Source: Sabellastarte sp. h YS-2021 (lineage: Eukaryota > Annelida > Polychaeta > Sabellida > Sabellidae). From it: DNA of 64,000 nt. The stretch spans positions 25,005,160-25,069,159 of the forward strand of contig OZ024927.1 of NCBI GenBank assembly GCA_964017235.1. Reading direction: 5' to 3'. The translations under genes were made by a program, and so were the position numbers. Shown here piece after piece: positions 21,720 to 34,194 of the stretch. Position 1 is the stretch's first letter. Each line of letters opens with the position of its first letter. The notes below the pieces were generated by a model that saw nothing but the letters and a program-made list of their open reading frames with translations, was not told where the DNA came from and did no database searches.

Positions 21720-22841
21720 TAAATTAGGAAATAGCTTTTCAGATGTGTTCTCACTTCCGTATGGTGTGCCTCAGGGTTCTGTCCTGGGCCCCCTCCTTTT
21801 TACCCTTTACACAACCCCTCTCAGTAATATGATTTCCAATTTCAATGTCACCCACCATCTATATGCTGATGACACCCAAATATATCTAGCATTGGACAAT
21901 AGGAATTTTGATTCCAGTTTCGCTGAGCTTACAGAGTGTCTCACATGTATCCAAAACTGGATGGCTGGCGTGAAATTGAAACTCAATCCCGAGAAAACTG
22001 AATTTATTATAATAGGTGATAGACAAGCCAGAGAGTCCCTCATAAATAAATTCCCTACTCAACTTCTCGGAAATTCTATTTCCCCTACTGATACAGTCAA
22101 GAACCTGGGTGTAATTTTTGACTCTGGAAACACCTTTTCCAACCACATAACTAATATGTGTCGAGCCTGCTACTACCACCTTAAGGACCTAAGACGTATT
22201 CGTAAATTCCTCAGTGTGGAAACTGCAGCCTTGCTTGCAAACTCAATGATCAGTAGTCGACTTGACTACTGCAATTCCCTACTTTATGGCATCAGTAAGT
22301 ACAATGTTGCTAAACTCCAAAAGATACAAAATGCCCTTTGTAGAATTGTTTTTAGACTTGATAGAACTAGCCATGTCACTCCTTTTCTTCAAAAACTACA
22401 CTGGCTTCCTATCACTTACCGTATATTGTTTAAGTACAATCTAATTACTTTCAAGGCTATAAATTTCTCTCAACCCATATACCTATCATCCTTGATCAAA
22501 ACCAGTTGTCTAACACGTGGAAATCGTCTTTCTCTTTCCTCAGCCTCTCACAAAAAGGCCATCGGTAGGAGAGGTTTTGTAGTGGCTTCCCCCATAGAAT
22601 GGAACAGACTCCCACAATCAGTACGATCACAACAAACAATAACAGGTTTCCGTAGCCAGCTAAAGACCTACTTGTTTAGATTAGCATATCCTCCACCATA
22701 GTACATCTCCCTGGCGGGCGCTAACCTTGGATCATGACCTCGAACGTCCCTCGACTTTCCCTTTTTGATTTCAAGCGCATTAGAGGATGTTGCATCAATT
22801 TTGCGCTATATAAATGTTTCTATTCTATTCTATTCTATTCT
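21664..22841 (+). mobile_element. Younger 5'-truncated LINE with (TTCTA)n tail
   Basis: Non-LTR retrotransposon copy carrying the end of the RT. The coding stretch from about 21721 to the stop at 22699-22701 includes YGVPQGSVLGPLLFTLY, the catalytic YADD at 21862-21873, LKLNPEKTEF, a thumb region and FRSQLKTYLFRLAYPP at the end. The 3' UTR has AAGCGCATTAGAGGATGTTG, followed by a TATTC-type microsatellite at about 22816-22841. CR1/L2-type elements commonly end in short tandem repeats. The RT remnant is open over about 325 codons but lacks endonuclease and the RT N-terminus, so it is a dead-on-arrival copy. Its first ~55 nt are an inverted copy of nearby target DNA. Confidence 0.88.
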
Positions 22842-23330
22842 ATGTTACACCCATCCTGCCTGCCTGTCATTTAATGCTGCATGTTCAAAATCACAACACA
22901 GGTTTATAAACTTTTACACAGTGGTTCTTGATATTTTAGATCACCCTTGACTTTGCGCAGATGCTCCTACAGTACCAGGTATACTCATCTTGATTGTCAA
23001 TACTTGACAGCTCCTCCTTTCCACTCCCCACCCTACAAGTCAGTCAAACACTTCAGCCATAGTTTTCTCTTTGATGCTCCTAAGTTTTGAAGTGATTTTT
23101 CTGATAATGTACAAAGTTCAGTATCTGTTACCTCCTTCAGGAAAAAGTTCCAATCTTACCTGTTTGCAAGTCTCTCCACTATAGCCTTCCCATCATGCCT
23201 GTGTCTTCATTGATATGACCTGGCTATGTTATTGAACTTAAGATTATTTACCTTGGTTATGTTCAGTTGTGCTTGATGTAGATTAAGTGCTATAAAAGTC
23301 CACATTAGATTACTTTAAAACATTACAAGT

Positions 23331-24840
23331 ATGAAACTATTAGTTTGTCAGACCAGCAAGTTTTCTCATGGAACAATAACTTTTTGATGTTGCTGGTCAG
23401 GTGGACCAGGAACATTTTTCACTTAAGGACGAACACTGCATCACGACTAGCCGACTAATCGATGATGGTTAGAATAATGCAGTATATCTGTGTCATATTT
23501 TAAAGTACAAATAATTGCTCAATGTAGTATAAAAGATGGCAAAAGGTCTGAATCCATCAAGTACATGTATGTGCATATTGTCACAGAAAATAAGTTAAAA
23601 TCCAACTACAGCCATGTTTTCTCTATTGTTTATGCATTCACGTAAAACCAGCAGTACCATTTACCTCCTATATGACTCACTTCTTGTCTGAAATAAATGA
23701 AGCAGAAGTCACAGGAAAACAGCATATTTATTGAATTTTACATATTATAGACATAAATTTTCATTTTAGTTCACATATTTGTCATTTTCACTGCTTTTTA
23801 CAATAAGATACTCATGATTTTTGGCATAAATTTGATGGTTATTCAGTGGTCAACACAAATAATACTTGGTGATTAGCCGACATAAGTCACTCATCTTAAA
23901 AGTCCTGACCTCATCACATTTCAAAGTCCTTGTAACACAATCACACCTTTCAGTACTTCTTGAACTGTTTTGCAACTGAATAGTTAATCACAAATTTGTA
24001 CTCGCATTGTATGATTACTAAAAGCAACTCTTTCTTTGATTCACCCAGATGTGTCTTATAAAAGTTGATGCAGTCTTTCAGAAATAACATGACTGCAGTG
24101 TTTGCACCTCCTTTTAACTCTTCTTCAGCTGTTTAGATTGATTTCAAAATGTTGTAAAACAGCCTACATATTTCACAAAAATTTGACTTCTTCATTTTAA
24201 TTTTACATAATACTGAAGAGGACCAACAGATGACATGTGTTGATGCTAAGAAGCTAATCCCCCAACAAATACCTGAGCAATGAACAACAGTGAAAACTGA
24301 CACTTGCAAAACTTTTTGTATGTGATGACCATAAGTTTTTACTTCCATAGCCTTTACAATAAACATAATGCAGACTACAATTTACATGATGGCTCTTTGT
24401 TAAAAACACCTCAATACAAAGGTCCTTTTGATATGGTTCTTAACTGGTTGTAAATAAAAGAAAATAAAACACACATTATATTGTTAATTGAGGAATAGCA
24501 AACCAAATTAATTTCTAATGTAAAACTTTTCAACAAAATGCCTAACCTTGCCACTTTTTAAACTTATAGGTTTATAAATTGAGAATGCTTACTTGAAGAA
24601 ATTTTGTTTAAGTTTCTTTTTTGCTTATTTAATAAATATTCCCCGGAGTTTAAAACTTGGTCTTAAAAGTTACAAAGTAAGAAGAATATTACGTAAATTT
24701 AATTCAAATTTTCATTGATTTCGTAATTGTTATTACTTCATCACTTATTGCTAATTTGTTACGATATAAACAATGCAAATGCAAGTAAAGTCCAAGTGTG
24801 TCAACTTATGAAGAAAACAGATTTGTCCTTTATCACAGGG
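23331..24840. other. Non-coding, unassigned
   Basis: AT-rich sequence inside the hAT-like boundaries. No transposase motif was recognised on either strand. Confidence 0.5.
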
Positions 24841-24990
24841 AATATTGAGAAAAAGTAGTCATATTGTACTCAGAATGTACTCATGAGTACAGCCTATTTT
24901 GAAAGTACACAAGTACATTTGCTCATGAGTACAACAAGTACAAGTACATCATGAGTACAAGAAAAGATGTACTCGAGTACACAAGTATGT

Positions 24991-25130
24991 GAGTATAGGA
25001 ATAACCCCTGACCAAACCACGGTATACGCTAAATTTTACCATGGTTTGAGGTTATAATTGAGGTTTATTGCTTCAAACCATGGTAAAATTCTGCGCATAC
25101 CGTGGTTTGGGAGGGGGTTATTCCTATTCT
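24991..25130. repeat. Hairpin-forming inverted repeat
   Basis: Arms 24991-25049 and 25073-25130 pair almost completely, around a ~23-nt loop. Shared segments include GGAATAACCCC, CAAACCACGGTAT and AATTTTACCATGGTTTGA. It lies just inside the right end of the hAT-like element. Confidence 0.85.
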
Positions 25131-25832
25131 AACATGACAAATTATTTCAAGATGAATAATTATTGCAAATTTTGTTGTAAAACGTTCATTGTTATGACAA
25201 CCATAATGAGCGATAATAGGAAATCACCTGGTTATGCTGTATTTTACCAGGGAAGGATTTCATTGTTTAGCCAATCAGAGTTGGGGACACATCCGTGTCA
25301 TGTTAGAACACAATGTACTCTGGCCCCAACCCTGCAGTAAACTCGAATTATTAATTGTAGTGCATGTCATTTGACAATTTGGTCATAGAAGAATATAATA
25401 TAAAGCTGTTAATATAATTTAAATTCAAAATATTAATCACAGCATGGTTTATTGGGAGAAAGCCACTAGCTCATCTTGGCACAAATTGGAAGATAAAATG
25501 TGTAATGACAGTTGTTCTTTATCACTCACACTAGTGTATTTTCCCTATTCGCATACCAAATGAGAAAGTCCAAGTGATGAGAGAAATAATTTAAATAGTC
25601 GCAGAAGACTGGTTGCATGACTGGTGTAACATGAGATAATGAATCCCCTCGATTTCTGACTCCTCTCCTTTGATCTTTTGGAGAGTCAGTATCTTGCAAA
25701 CAACATTTATCACCCCAAACAATAGGATTTAGGGGTTTAGAATATTGCTTGCAAGATACTGATCCCCCATTCAGAAACGGACTCCCCTCTATTGTTTCTG
25801 CACCTATTCAATTGATTTACTTAATGGTGGTG

Positions 25833-25848
25833 GTGGGGGGGGGGGGGG

Positions 25849-25880
<32 letters not shown>
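25833..25880. repeat. Poly-G plus (GT)n microsatellite
   Basis: A run of about 18 G followed by about 14 GT repeats. Confidence 0.95.
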
Positions 25881-25882
<2 letters not shown>

Positions 25883-26934
25883 ATTGTCTGTCAACCAACA
25901 GTGAATAGGCTCAATTGCATTTGAAACTAAGCAGTGAGGGAGTCATTTCTTCAGCTCAGTTAAGTTTGACTTGCTCAAAGTCGTAAAAAAAAGTAAAAAT
26001 AAAATTTTCATCTGGATATCAAAAAAAATTAAAAAAAAAAAAAAAAATAAATAAAAGTTATTTTAAAATACCTTTAACTTTATCAACTCTTAAAGACTTA
26101 AAAGGTGTTTCAATGGGTTCCAGAGCATACGTTAAAGTGCTTAAATGTGGAGTTGGTCTTTTGACATGCTTCCTGAGCAGTTATCAAAGAAAGATTAAGA
26201 CTATCTGTAGACAATGGGACAAATAAAAGCCATTTTCCCTGATAGCAATTAACAGGCCACACTTAATTAGGGCCACACTTCATACTGGTAGATTAAAGAA
26301 TACAGTTATAAAATAGTTCTTTAATAAATCAATCCATGGAGGGTTACAAATCTGAGCTGATTTAATAGAAGCCACATGCACTCCTTGGAATAGGTAGATT
26401 AAAGACTACAGTTAAAAGTGGTTTCTTTAATCAGTGAATAACAAAAAGGAAAAGGGGGGCCACAAAATGGGCTTGCTGATGACAGGATTAGGAAGCCACA
26501 CCATAGACAAAGACAATATAACAATACATTTGTCAGTGGTATTGTATTGGGAATATTTGGATCTGGGGATTTTCTAAGCCCCATCTGGGGATTTTCTATG
26601 TGTCTGCAGATTTCCAGAGATTTTCAGTGATACACTCAGGTTAATGAACACAGTAGTACTAACTACAGAATTCTAAAGAATGAATTTGGCTGTGAATAAT
26701 ATCTGACGAGCCTATCAAGTTGTAAGCCCAAATATGACTTTTGTAAATTTCGCACAGTTAGGCTCTTTCAGGACAAACTTATATGACAGTTATAGATTCA
26801 AGTGCCTTCCTCATTCGTAGTCAAAAAAATATCAATGCTAGTTTATTCCGTTATCTGTTTTAATGCACATTTTTTGAGTCTCTTAGGAAAGAGCTCTTAC
26901 TAAAGTACTGTTGCAAAAAATTGTGGGGGGGGGG

Positions 26935-27036
26935 GGGGGGTACGATGGAAGAGTGGTAACACTCTCGCCTCGCACCTCTGAGATCAGAGTTTGTAAGTGT
27001 TAAAAGCACGTTAAAACCCAAATAAATAAATAAATT
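26935..27036 (+). repeat. tRNA-derived SINE fragment
   Basis: Has an A-box-like GGAAGAGTGGTAACACTC and an (AAAT)n tail after GTTAAAACCC. It matches the head of the minus-strand copy at 51500-51622 (AGAGTGGTAACACTCT). Preceded by poly-G. Confidence 0.6.
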
Positions 27037-28225
27037 TTGCAAAAATCCAAATATAATTTTAAAAGTCAGTTGTTCAAGACAAAAGGTGAAAGGCTGCTGA
27101 ACCTAGCCAAATTTTGTTCAAACATCCTAATCTTAAATTGCGAGGAAATTAAGAAAGTCAGGTAGCTTCCCATAAATCAATGTGTAACAAGTGATGTTAA
27201 CATGTACTCAAGTAAGGTTGTGCTCTCTAAAATGAATAATTGTAATATGTCTTGAATGTAATAGACTACCATCAATGAATATGGCTTTATCGTCTGGTAA
27301 GTGTACTTTAGTTAAGCTGCTAGATAAATTTGTACTTGTAGAGGTTGTATCCTAACACCCTTTTATAAGGTCTTCAATTACCAATAAATAAATAATAATA
27401 AAAAAATCTATGGGAATTTCCATATTCAAATTGTGCCAAGTTTCCAACTGGAAACAATATACATGCAGGCAAAATATTCCATCTAAGTTTTCTGAATAGG
27501 TGATGAAATTATACAGTTCAAACCATCTATGTTGTTCAAATCCACGAAACTACACATAAAGCAATTGACAATAATTGGTAGCGATAATTTGTAATTCCTA
27601 ATTATTTTATTTACTTTTTTTGCCGATGGTTTTTAATAAAACAAAATTAACAGAGGTACTTTTAACATCACTTTCAATAATATATGGTAGTTTTTGGAAT
27701 ATTTTTTGAAGATTATATCACCTGTTGACACCTTAAATATTAGAGAATTTAGAGTGAAACCTTTTTTAACTTGTAATGTTGATGCATTTAGTGGTCTTGT
27801 GTCAACAAACACCATAGACCCAGTTCCTATGACAGCCATTTAGCCCTGGTATACAGCTGATATGGACAGAAGTCACTTATATTTGAAAAATTCATATATA
27901 TTGTTAAAAAGTATTATGTTTTAATGAGAAAACATCAAGCAAAAACTTAAAAGCAATCATTAGGCTGGAAGTGTGTAAATAAATCTGCAAACTGTTTATT
28001 GAACACAAGAAGACACAAGAAAGTTTAATGGAAAGAAAAATGCATAGGAAAAGTATTTGAGAAATTAACAAAAAGTTTATATTCCAGAGGATAATAATGT
28101 CCAGGAAAATTGTATCCAAATTCAGAAAAAGATTTGTTTTTCTGATGTAGTGCTTACTTTAAAATTACCTTTCTGAGAACAGGAATAGTATATGTATAGA
28201 TTGATGTTATTCTTCTTTCCTACAG

Positions 28226-31200
28226 AAGAAGGTGTCTTATCAGATTGATGCCAGTAGACAGGAGGGCAGTATGGCAGCTGGGCCTGCTGCTCTTGGCTGT
28301 GCCCACACAGTACATGATCACCCGCTACATCACCAGCACTGATGGAGAGAGAACTATAGCCATAAAGTCGTAAGTTCACAGACAATGGTTAGGAGTTATA
28401 TTTTAAGTATTAGCATATGTACATTCATCGGAAAGAGAAACAATACAAGTTAGCACCAACTTTATGTAGCACCCATACTAGAAGGTAAAATAACTGCCAT
28501 ATTGGCACTTCAAGTTTGGGTATATCCTTTTGACTTTCAAGTGCGAATATAAATTCAAATCTGACTACATAGAAATAGTCCCAGCCCATGATTCTACATT
28601 GGGTAATTTTGCATCACAAACCTCTAGGATTAATAAAATGTGGGGTTAAGTACTTTAATTAGGTTTGGCTACCTTCTTTTGACCTTAAACTTACTTAAAA
28701 AGAATGCAGGCATATGATTTCCTATAGGTTGGTTATGCATACAAAACAGTAAGGACCAATATAAAGTGAGTTATAACACTTTATGAGGTTAAAATTGTTT
28801 GACCTTGAAGAAGGGGTACAAGGTTAAATCTGATAACATAAAAATAATCCCAACATATGATTCCCTATGCTTTGGTTAAACATCCCAAACCTCAAGGACC
28901 AATAATAAGTTAGTTATAAGATGGGAACTCTCGTTTGACCTTGAAAGATGGTTTCCAGGTCACAGTGTGGCCACATCAAAAGTACCCCTCCCCATGATGT
29001 AGTAATCTTGACCTTTAAAATTTGATCTGGGCTATATCTGAGTAGCTGTATGTTGTAGGAAGTTGATACTTGACAGGGACATTGGTTAGGGGGTTTAGGT
29101 GCGCAACATCATGTTATGACCTTCTTTTCACCTTTGACCTTGCCGTAATGACCTAGACCTTTAATATTTTGTCTGGGACATATCTCAGAAACTGTGAGTC
29201 ATTGGTTTGGGAGTGTAGGTATGTTAAATCATGGCGTGACCTTTAACCTTGGCTCTGGCAATATGTGGAAATAATGGAAATTTTTAAATTTCCAGTTTTG
29301 ACCACGGAATTTAGTGACTGAATCTCACATGCAGGGTCATTGAAAAAATATATTAAATAGAGTAGGTGACAGATTATCACCTTGTCAAACACCAATAAAT
29401 GTTTCAAACCACTTGGTAAAGTAACTGTTCCAATAAAAACAAGAAAATGTTTGTAGATACAAGTCCTGTATGGTTTATACATTTTTCTGTTAACAGAAAA
29501 ACAGTTATTTAACCTGAAAGAAAGTAGAGCTGAATTTACCAATACAGGATGGTTAGTTTAAACCATGGCAATTCAATGGAACATGCAGATCTTTGTCACC
29601 CCCTTTAGGGATAGGTTTCCTTACTGATCGACACCAGATTTTGAATAGAGTACCATTATCATAACAAAAAGAATATGATTTTTGAAGTTCTAAAAGCAAC
29701 TTCTCTGACTTAATAACTTAAGCCTTATTTTATGCTTTTCACAAACTTTCCTTAGAACTTATTGATATATACATGATTTCATTTTTACCAAAAAATCTTC
29801 TGTATTGTACTCTTCCATGTTTTCACTCATAGCATTAATGTATTGGGCAAACCACTTCTAACATTGTTTATTGTGATTACATTCAAGTATTTTAAAGACT
29901 GCCTCCCAGTACAAGGATAACTACCTATCCTGGGACAAGTGGCAGAAGTGGTGTGTGGATATGATGGAGAACATCAAGAACCTGGAATTCAAGTCACCAC
30001 TGTCCACTGAGGAGGATGACCGGGGAGAGTCGCCTGCTGTGGAGGTCATGAAGTACAGGGATCCAGAGGGATGGTTTGCAGGTCTGTTTTACTGCATTAA
30101 TATAGTATTGATCTGTTTTTGCTATAATAGTTTTTGCTGTAATATTTAAATAAAGTTATGTGTGTCGCAATGTTTGATAATACCATGAAGATTGGTATGC
30201 AAGTTTGCAAGATTAACTTTTTATTGTGTTCCATTAAGAGGGGCAATTTTATTTAAGTGCTTTGCATATCTCTGCCAAATGAAATACATGGGTTCATCAT
30301 GGGATTTAGAAAAAAACAAGATGGCTGTTGTGAAAAGAGATAATTTCATCTTACTTCATCTCAATGTGTATAACATTTTGGAGTGAACAGCTGAAAGGTA
30401 TAAGGTATAGAAGTGCTTTGATATATTTTTGTCTGCATACTTGTAGTGGTTTGGACCAAAAAGATTTATTTAGTATTTGTAGATTGGCCTCCTGATTCTG
30501 TTTTTATTTTCAAGGTTCCACAGAACCTAGGAGTCCAAGGCCTCCACATGTGAAGTACAGAGTGGGTCAGGTGATTCGCCACAAACAGTGGGGGTACAGG
30601 GGTGTCATCATCGGCTGGGATGTTGAAGCCAAGGTGGGTGAGAAAATTCTATTTATTATAAGTGTAGTCAATAGAAAATCATGGAATTATTGAAGGGAAT
30701 ATAAGCAAAGTCTTACACTTTCATAACACTTGTTTTTTTTAACTTTCAATAAAAATACAATTGTAATATTGGTCACCTCTCTTGTCTCAAATTTATTTAT
30801 GAAACAAATCAATCCTCAGAAATGACAATTAATGCTCTCATCACACTGAATGTTATAAAAAAAGCAAAAACCTCTGTTTTTAAAATAGAAGAGGCAGTTT
30901 AGTTAAAAGAACTAGGAAACCACAAAATATTCAGAAAATAAAAGTTTGGAAAGCAGTAGTTCTATTTGTTAATTACACCCTGCCATGGAGGTTATGTAAT
31001 GGGTGTTTGTCTCTTTGTTTGTTTGTCTGTTTGCAGAGAAGTTATGGATGGTTTTTGATTAATATTTTCAGGAAATGTTAACAGTGGCACAGAGACCTGC
31101 TGACAAGTTTTTGATGGTGATTCACATCACCCTTTGGATACAACAATTTTTAAAGCATATTTTATCATTGCACTCATAACCAATATTAAAGTGTTGGTCC

Positions 31201-32308
31201 TTGGCGGAGGTATGTCCTCTTCAAGTGATCTTGTTGATTTGTAAATTATTATTTCATGTGTTTTTCTGTGTTAGGCTCCGGAGTCCTGGTTAAATGAGAT
31301 GCACCCAAAAGACAAACCTGTAAGTTTTGAAAACTTTCAAATTTTCATTCTTAGTGTGAAAAATAGCTCTATTAAAATTTTAAGTTGTACTTTTTATGGC
31401 AATTTTGTATTTGTTGTATTAACATGTATATTTTCAAAATGGAAGATCTTTAATTTTGTTTTTTCTTGCAACCATCATTTATTTTATGAGATTTACTGAG
31501 ATTGTTTTTTAATTTATATGGAAGTATATTTCTTTGTATATTATTCGTTTCAACTGCGTCTAATTGAATTGAGTGATTCATGGATTTATAGAAGTGTAAC
31601 TTTACATAGAATGTATATCAACTCATTGATTAGGTTCCGTATATATCAGTTATCTATGGTACAAGATCTCATTTGTCACATGTGCTCGAGTTTAACTGTC
31701 TTATGATGCAGCACTGGAGAAAACTCCCAAATTACTCAGTATTAGTGGACACCCGCGACCGCATGTCTCCACAAAGAACTTATGTTGCAGAGGAAAACAT
31801 TGAGGTCGTCTCAGCCACACGGGTAGGTGTATAATAGGTGAATTGTTTCAAATGCACAACAAGAGAAAAACCTTAATCTCCAACAGACAGTGACAGGAAA
31901 TTATTCAAAAGGTGTCAAAAATATAGTAAAGGCAAAAACACTAAAATTGCTGTATACAAAAGTATAGCTTTGAAGTTATATCAGATACACTTGATAAGTG
32001 TAAAACAGTCGGATTGTTTCAAATAAACTGGGTAGGTACATATGTATATCCAGACTGTGAGTACCTATTCCTTTGAAAAAGGATTCCCTTTCATTGACCT
32101 GTTATGTTCAGAGCCATGATTAGAATTACAGACATGTATTATTTTTAAAAACTAATTTCAGCATACAGAAAAATGCCAGGTGATTTGTATGTTATTTTCT
32201 TCTGTCTTACAGGTAATCCATCCTTGGCTAGAAGATTACTTTGAAAACTTTGATGGATCTCAGTACTTGCCTCGACCTGGATTGAAAAAGATCTACCCGC
32301 ATGATTAA
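28226..32308 (+). CDS. YccV/HspQ-type domain protein with hydrophobic N-terminus (6 exons)
   Basis: Spliced gene. Coding segments are 28248-28369, 29888-30081, 30515-30633, 31275-31319, 31712-31822 and 32213-32308, all with GT-AG sites and consistent phases, giving 228 residues. Exon 1 starts after an AG acceptor at 28225, so a 5' UTR exon lies upstream. The ATG at 28248 is the first in frame, but more N-terminal coding cannot be excluded. Residues 7-24 (AVWQLGLLLLAVPTQYMI) resemble a short signal anchor. Residues 41-117 are charged and unassigned. Residues about 118-215 form a YccV-like (hemimethylated-DNA-binding/HspQ) domain: VKYRVGQVIRHK, WGYRGVIIGWD, WLNEMH, YSVLVDTRD, TYVAEENIE, HPWLEDYFENFDG. 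In animals this domain occurs in FBXO21 and POLDIP2, but this short protein lacks their other domains. The function is unknown; a DNA role is doubtful for a membrane or secreted protein. Confidence 0.88.
28540..29240 (-). repeat. Diverged relatives of the 147-bp repeat in intron 1
   Basis: Reverse-complement reading gives blocks such as TTATTATTGGTCC, GAGGTTTGGGATG and TTCAAGGTCAAA, matching the array at the window start. About three degenerate units lie between 28540 and 28960. 28980-29240 has a related style of TGACCTTTAA-type repeats. Confidence 0.7.
30985..31235 (+). repeat. Diverged copy of the CTGTTTGTTTG dispersed repeat
   Basis: Located in intron 3. Contains CATGGAGGTTATG, a TTTGTTTGTTTG tract, AGTTATGGATGG and a terminal GGCGGAGGT, matching the layout of the copy at 20805-21292. 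Confidence 0.7.
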
Positions 32309-34190
32309 CCTGCGAAGTATATGGGTTAATTATGTATGTCAGTAGCGAAAAAAGCCAATGCTAAGCTCAAAGCAGTATGACTTCTACCTTCATTAAGTTC
32401 TTTTCACCAATTTTTGCTGTAAAATTACATGGAAATAGATTATCCTTTGGATGCACTCTTTCTTGGTCCAACATACTTGCAGTTCACGAGTGCAATACAA
32501 ACTTGTACAACATGGTGTACAACTTGTACAACATGTTATGGTGCGTAATTATTTAGGATTGCTAAAGTTCATTGTTTATTTTTCGCTTATTTCAGAATAT
32601 GTTTTACGAATTTCAAAACTTGATAGTACTTGCAAGTGAAAGAAAAATGTGACATTTTTACCTAAAAAGACTAAAATGTAATATTAATAAAACTTACTTT
32701 TGATTTACCAAATAATATAATGTTACCAATAGTGCTGTTAAATGCCCCCCCCCCCCCAGTTTTTATTGTTGATTAATCATCCACACTGTCAACTGAATAT
32801 CCAGTAACAATCAATTATTCACCTATTTTGCTTCATTGTTGGTCATTAAACTTTAAAAAACATTTCTGAAATGAAGTATTTGACCGTCCAGTAAGAATTT
32901 TGATGGTTTCTAAATTTCTGACATTTAGCATCTCCCAAAAATGTTCACTTTCCGCAATACTGTTGTAAACATAGACAAAGCAAACAGTTGTGATCTGTCA
33001 ATTCATTGAATGAAAATTACATAAAATATGCCATCAACATATAGATGTTCAATTATATGTAGAGAAAGGAAAGATTGTTCCATATTCAATTATTTAAAAT
33101 TGTCAGTGACCAACCTTGGTGGTACAGCATTGCCCAGCAATGATTTGTCTAATCATCCCACCACTAGTTATCAGTTTGAAACAATGATCAGAACTTCTCT
33201 TTTGTATCTTACTGTCCTCCACTTTCTTAACTGTGTGCCAGTCTTGTCAGTGACTGCCTTCCTGTTTTTACTGGACCTCATCCCTCCCTCAACATCAGTG
33301 CCTTAAAGGAGACTTTGTCATTTGGCTGCTTTAAAATTCACACTACTTATTTTATTTTATTTGTGATATTTAAATAGACTAAGAAGAACAATAATTGATT
33401 TTAAGGAACATTCTAAAGCAATGTATTGAAAACAGGATTAGTGTTTTTTAGGGTCACAACATGTTGATTTTTCTATGCATAATAAACGTGTCAGTTGCCA
33501 GTATTTAGAGAATAGATTATGATAATCAGTGTAAAATGGTATATATGATGGTTTAGGAAAGTCTGTGTTTTATGTATATTCACTGTTTTAATTCTCACAG
33601 CATATTCAGTGAAGCAGGTTTTAATGATACAACTATTATTTTTGCATCCCACCTCTGATGTCATGGATTCACAGTCTTGGCCCGGCCTTAAGTGTGAAAC
33701 AAGATTGCAGATTTCTAACCAAGTTGTTTGTCCAGCTTTTTATAGCTGCCTGTGACTTACAGCGTACATTGAAAAGTAAAATGAACCCAAATGAATCCAA
33801 TAATCGTAAATAATTTTCACATTCCAAAATAAAATTGTTCAAACAGAGAAACATGTAGGTTAATCTAATCGTACATAGCCATGTCTAAGCATATGCACCG
33901 TGGTTGTTTTAAAGAGATTAAGACACCAGTAGTGGAGGGGGTGAAATTTGTCACAGATCTGAAAGTGAGATGATCATGCAGTTATAAAACAATGTGACAA
34001 AAAATCAGACTTTGGAGAATCATTCTATTTAAGAGCTACATCAGGGTAGAATATTGGAAAAGTGTGAATAACAAATAAATGGAGTGTTCTGATCTAGTGT
34101 CACTGCTTACACTTGATACAAAAGAGAGAAAAAGTAAAGTTATTGATATTCAGAAACAATTGACTCAATCAACTGATTAATCACCTTTTA
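32309..34190. other. Probable 3' UTR and downstream non-coding
   Basis: Follows the TAA at 32306-32308. A canonical AATAAA lies at 32686-32691, about 380 nt downstream, and is a plausible polyadenylation signal. A poly-C tract lies near 32746. No further exon recognised. Confidence 0.5.
32686..32691 (+). promoter_or_regulatory. Candidate polyadenylation signal
   Basis: First AATAAA after the stop codon of the YccV-domain gene. Confidence 0.45.
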
Positions 34191-34194
34191 TGTG

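Larger units (their letters stand above)
21300..23330 (+). mobile_element. Older LINE fragment, split by a younger LINE
   Basis: C-terminal reverse-transcriptase region of a CR1/L2-like non-LTR element. 21300-21663 carries DLGRI, FVSSDLDYCN and SFNQHKLQSIQNALA. After the interruption, 22842-23330 continues with a broken frame and ends AGATTAAGTGCTATAAAAGT. The same family appears intact in order at 54843-55490 (minus strand), where HKLQSIQNTLARIV runs straight into HVTPIVQKLHWLPV. That comparison shows the split. Degenerate, no function. Confidence 0.8.
18951..25334. mobile_element. Putative hAT-like element, filled with other repeats
   Basis: The left end CAGGGTTGGGGCC at 18951 and the right end GGCCCCAACCCTG ending at 25334 are exact inverted repeats. 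Just inside both ends are AGTACAAGTAC / GTACTCGAGTAC subterminal motifs (18960-19090 and 24850-24985). CAGGGTTGG-type ends with 8-bp target duplications are typical of hAT elements. The flanking octamers CTGTATAC and CAGTAAAC match at 6 of 8. I see no transposase. The interior holds LINEs and other repeats, so either later insertions fill it or the two ends belong to different copies. Confidence 0.6.
25335..28225. other. Non-coding upstream of the YccV-domain gene
   Basis: Contains a poly-G/(GT)n microsatellite at about 25835-25880, short poly-A tracts near 26035 and a SINE fragment near 26940. An upstream exon or promoter of the following gene may lie here, but none can be identified. Confidence 0.5.

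Noticed and set aside
21523-22701. 392-codon open frame that could be read as a host gene
   Set aside because: Residues after about 66 are a LINE reverse transcriptase; the first residues come from translating older LINE sequence and the inverted junction segment.
19600-24800. hAT transposase gene within the putative element
   Set aside because: No zinc-finger BED or hAT C-terminal motif was found in either strand; the open frames are short.
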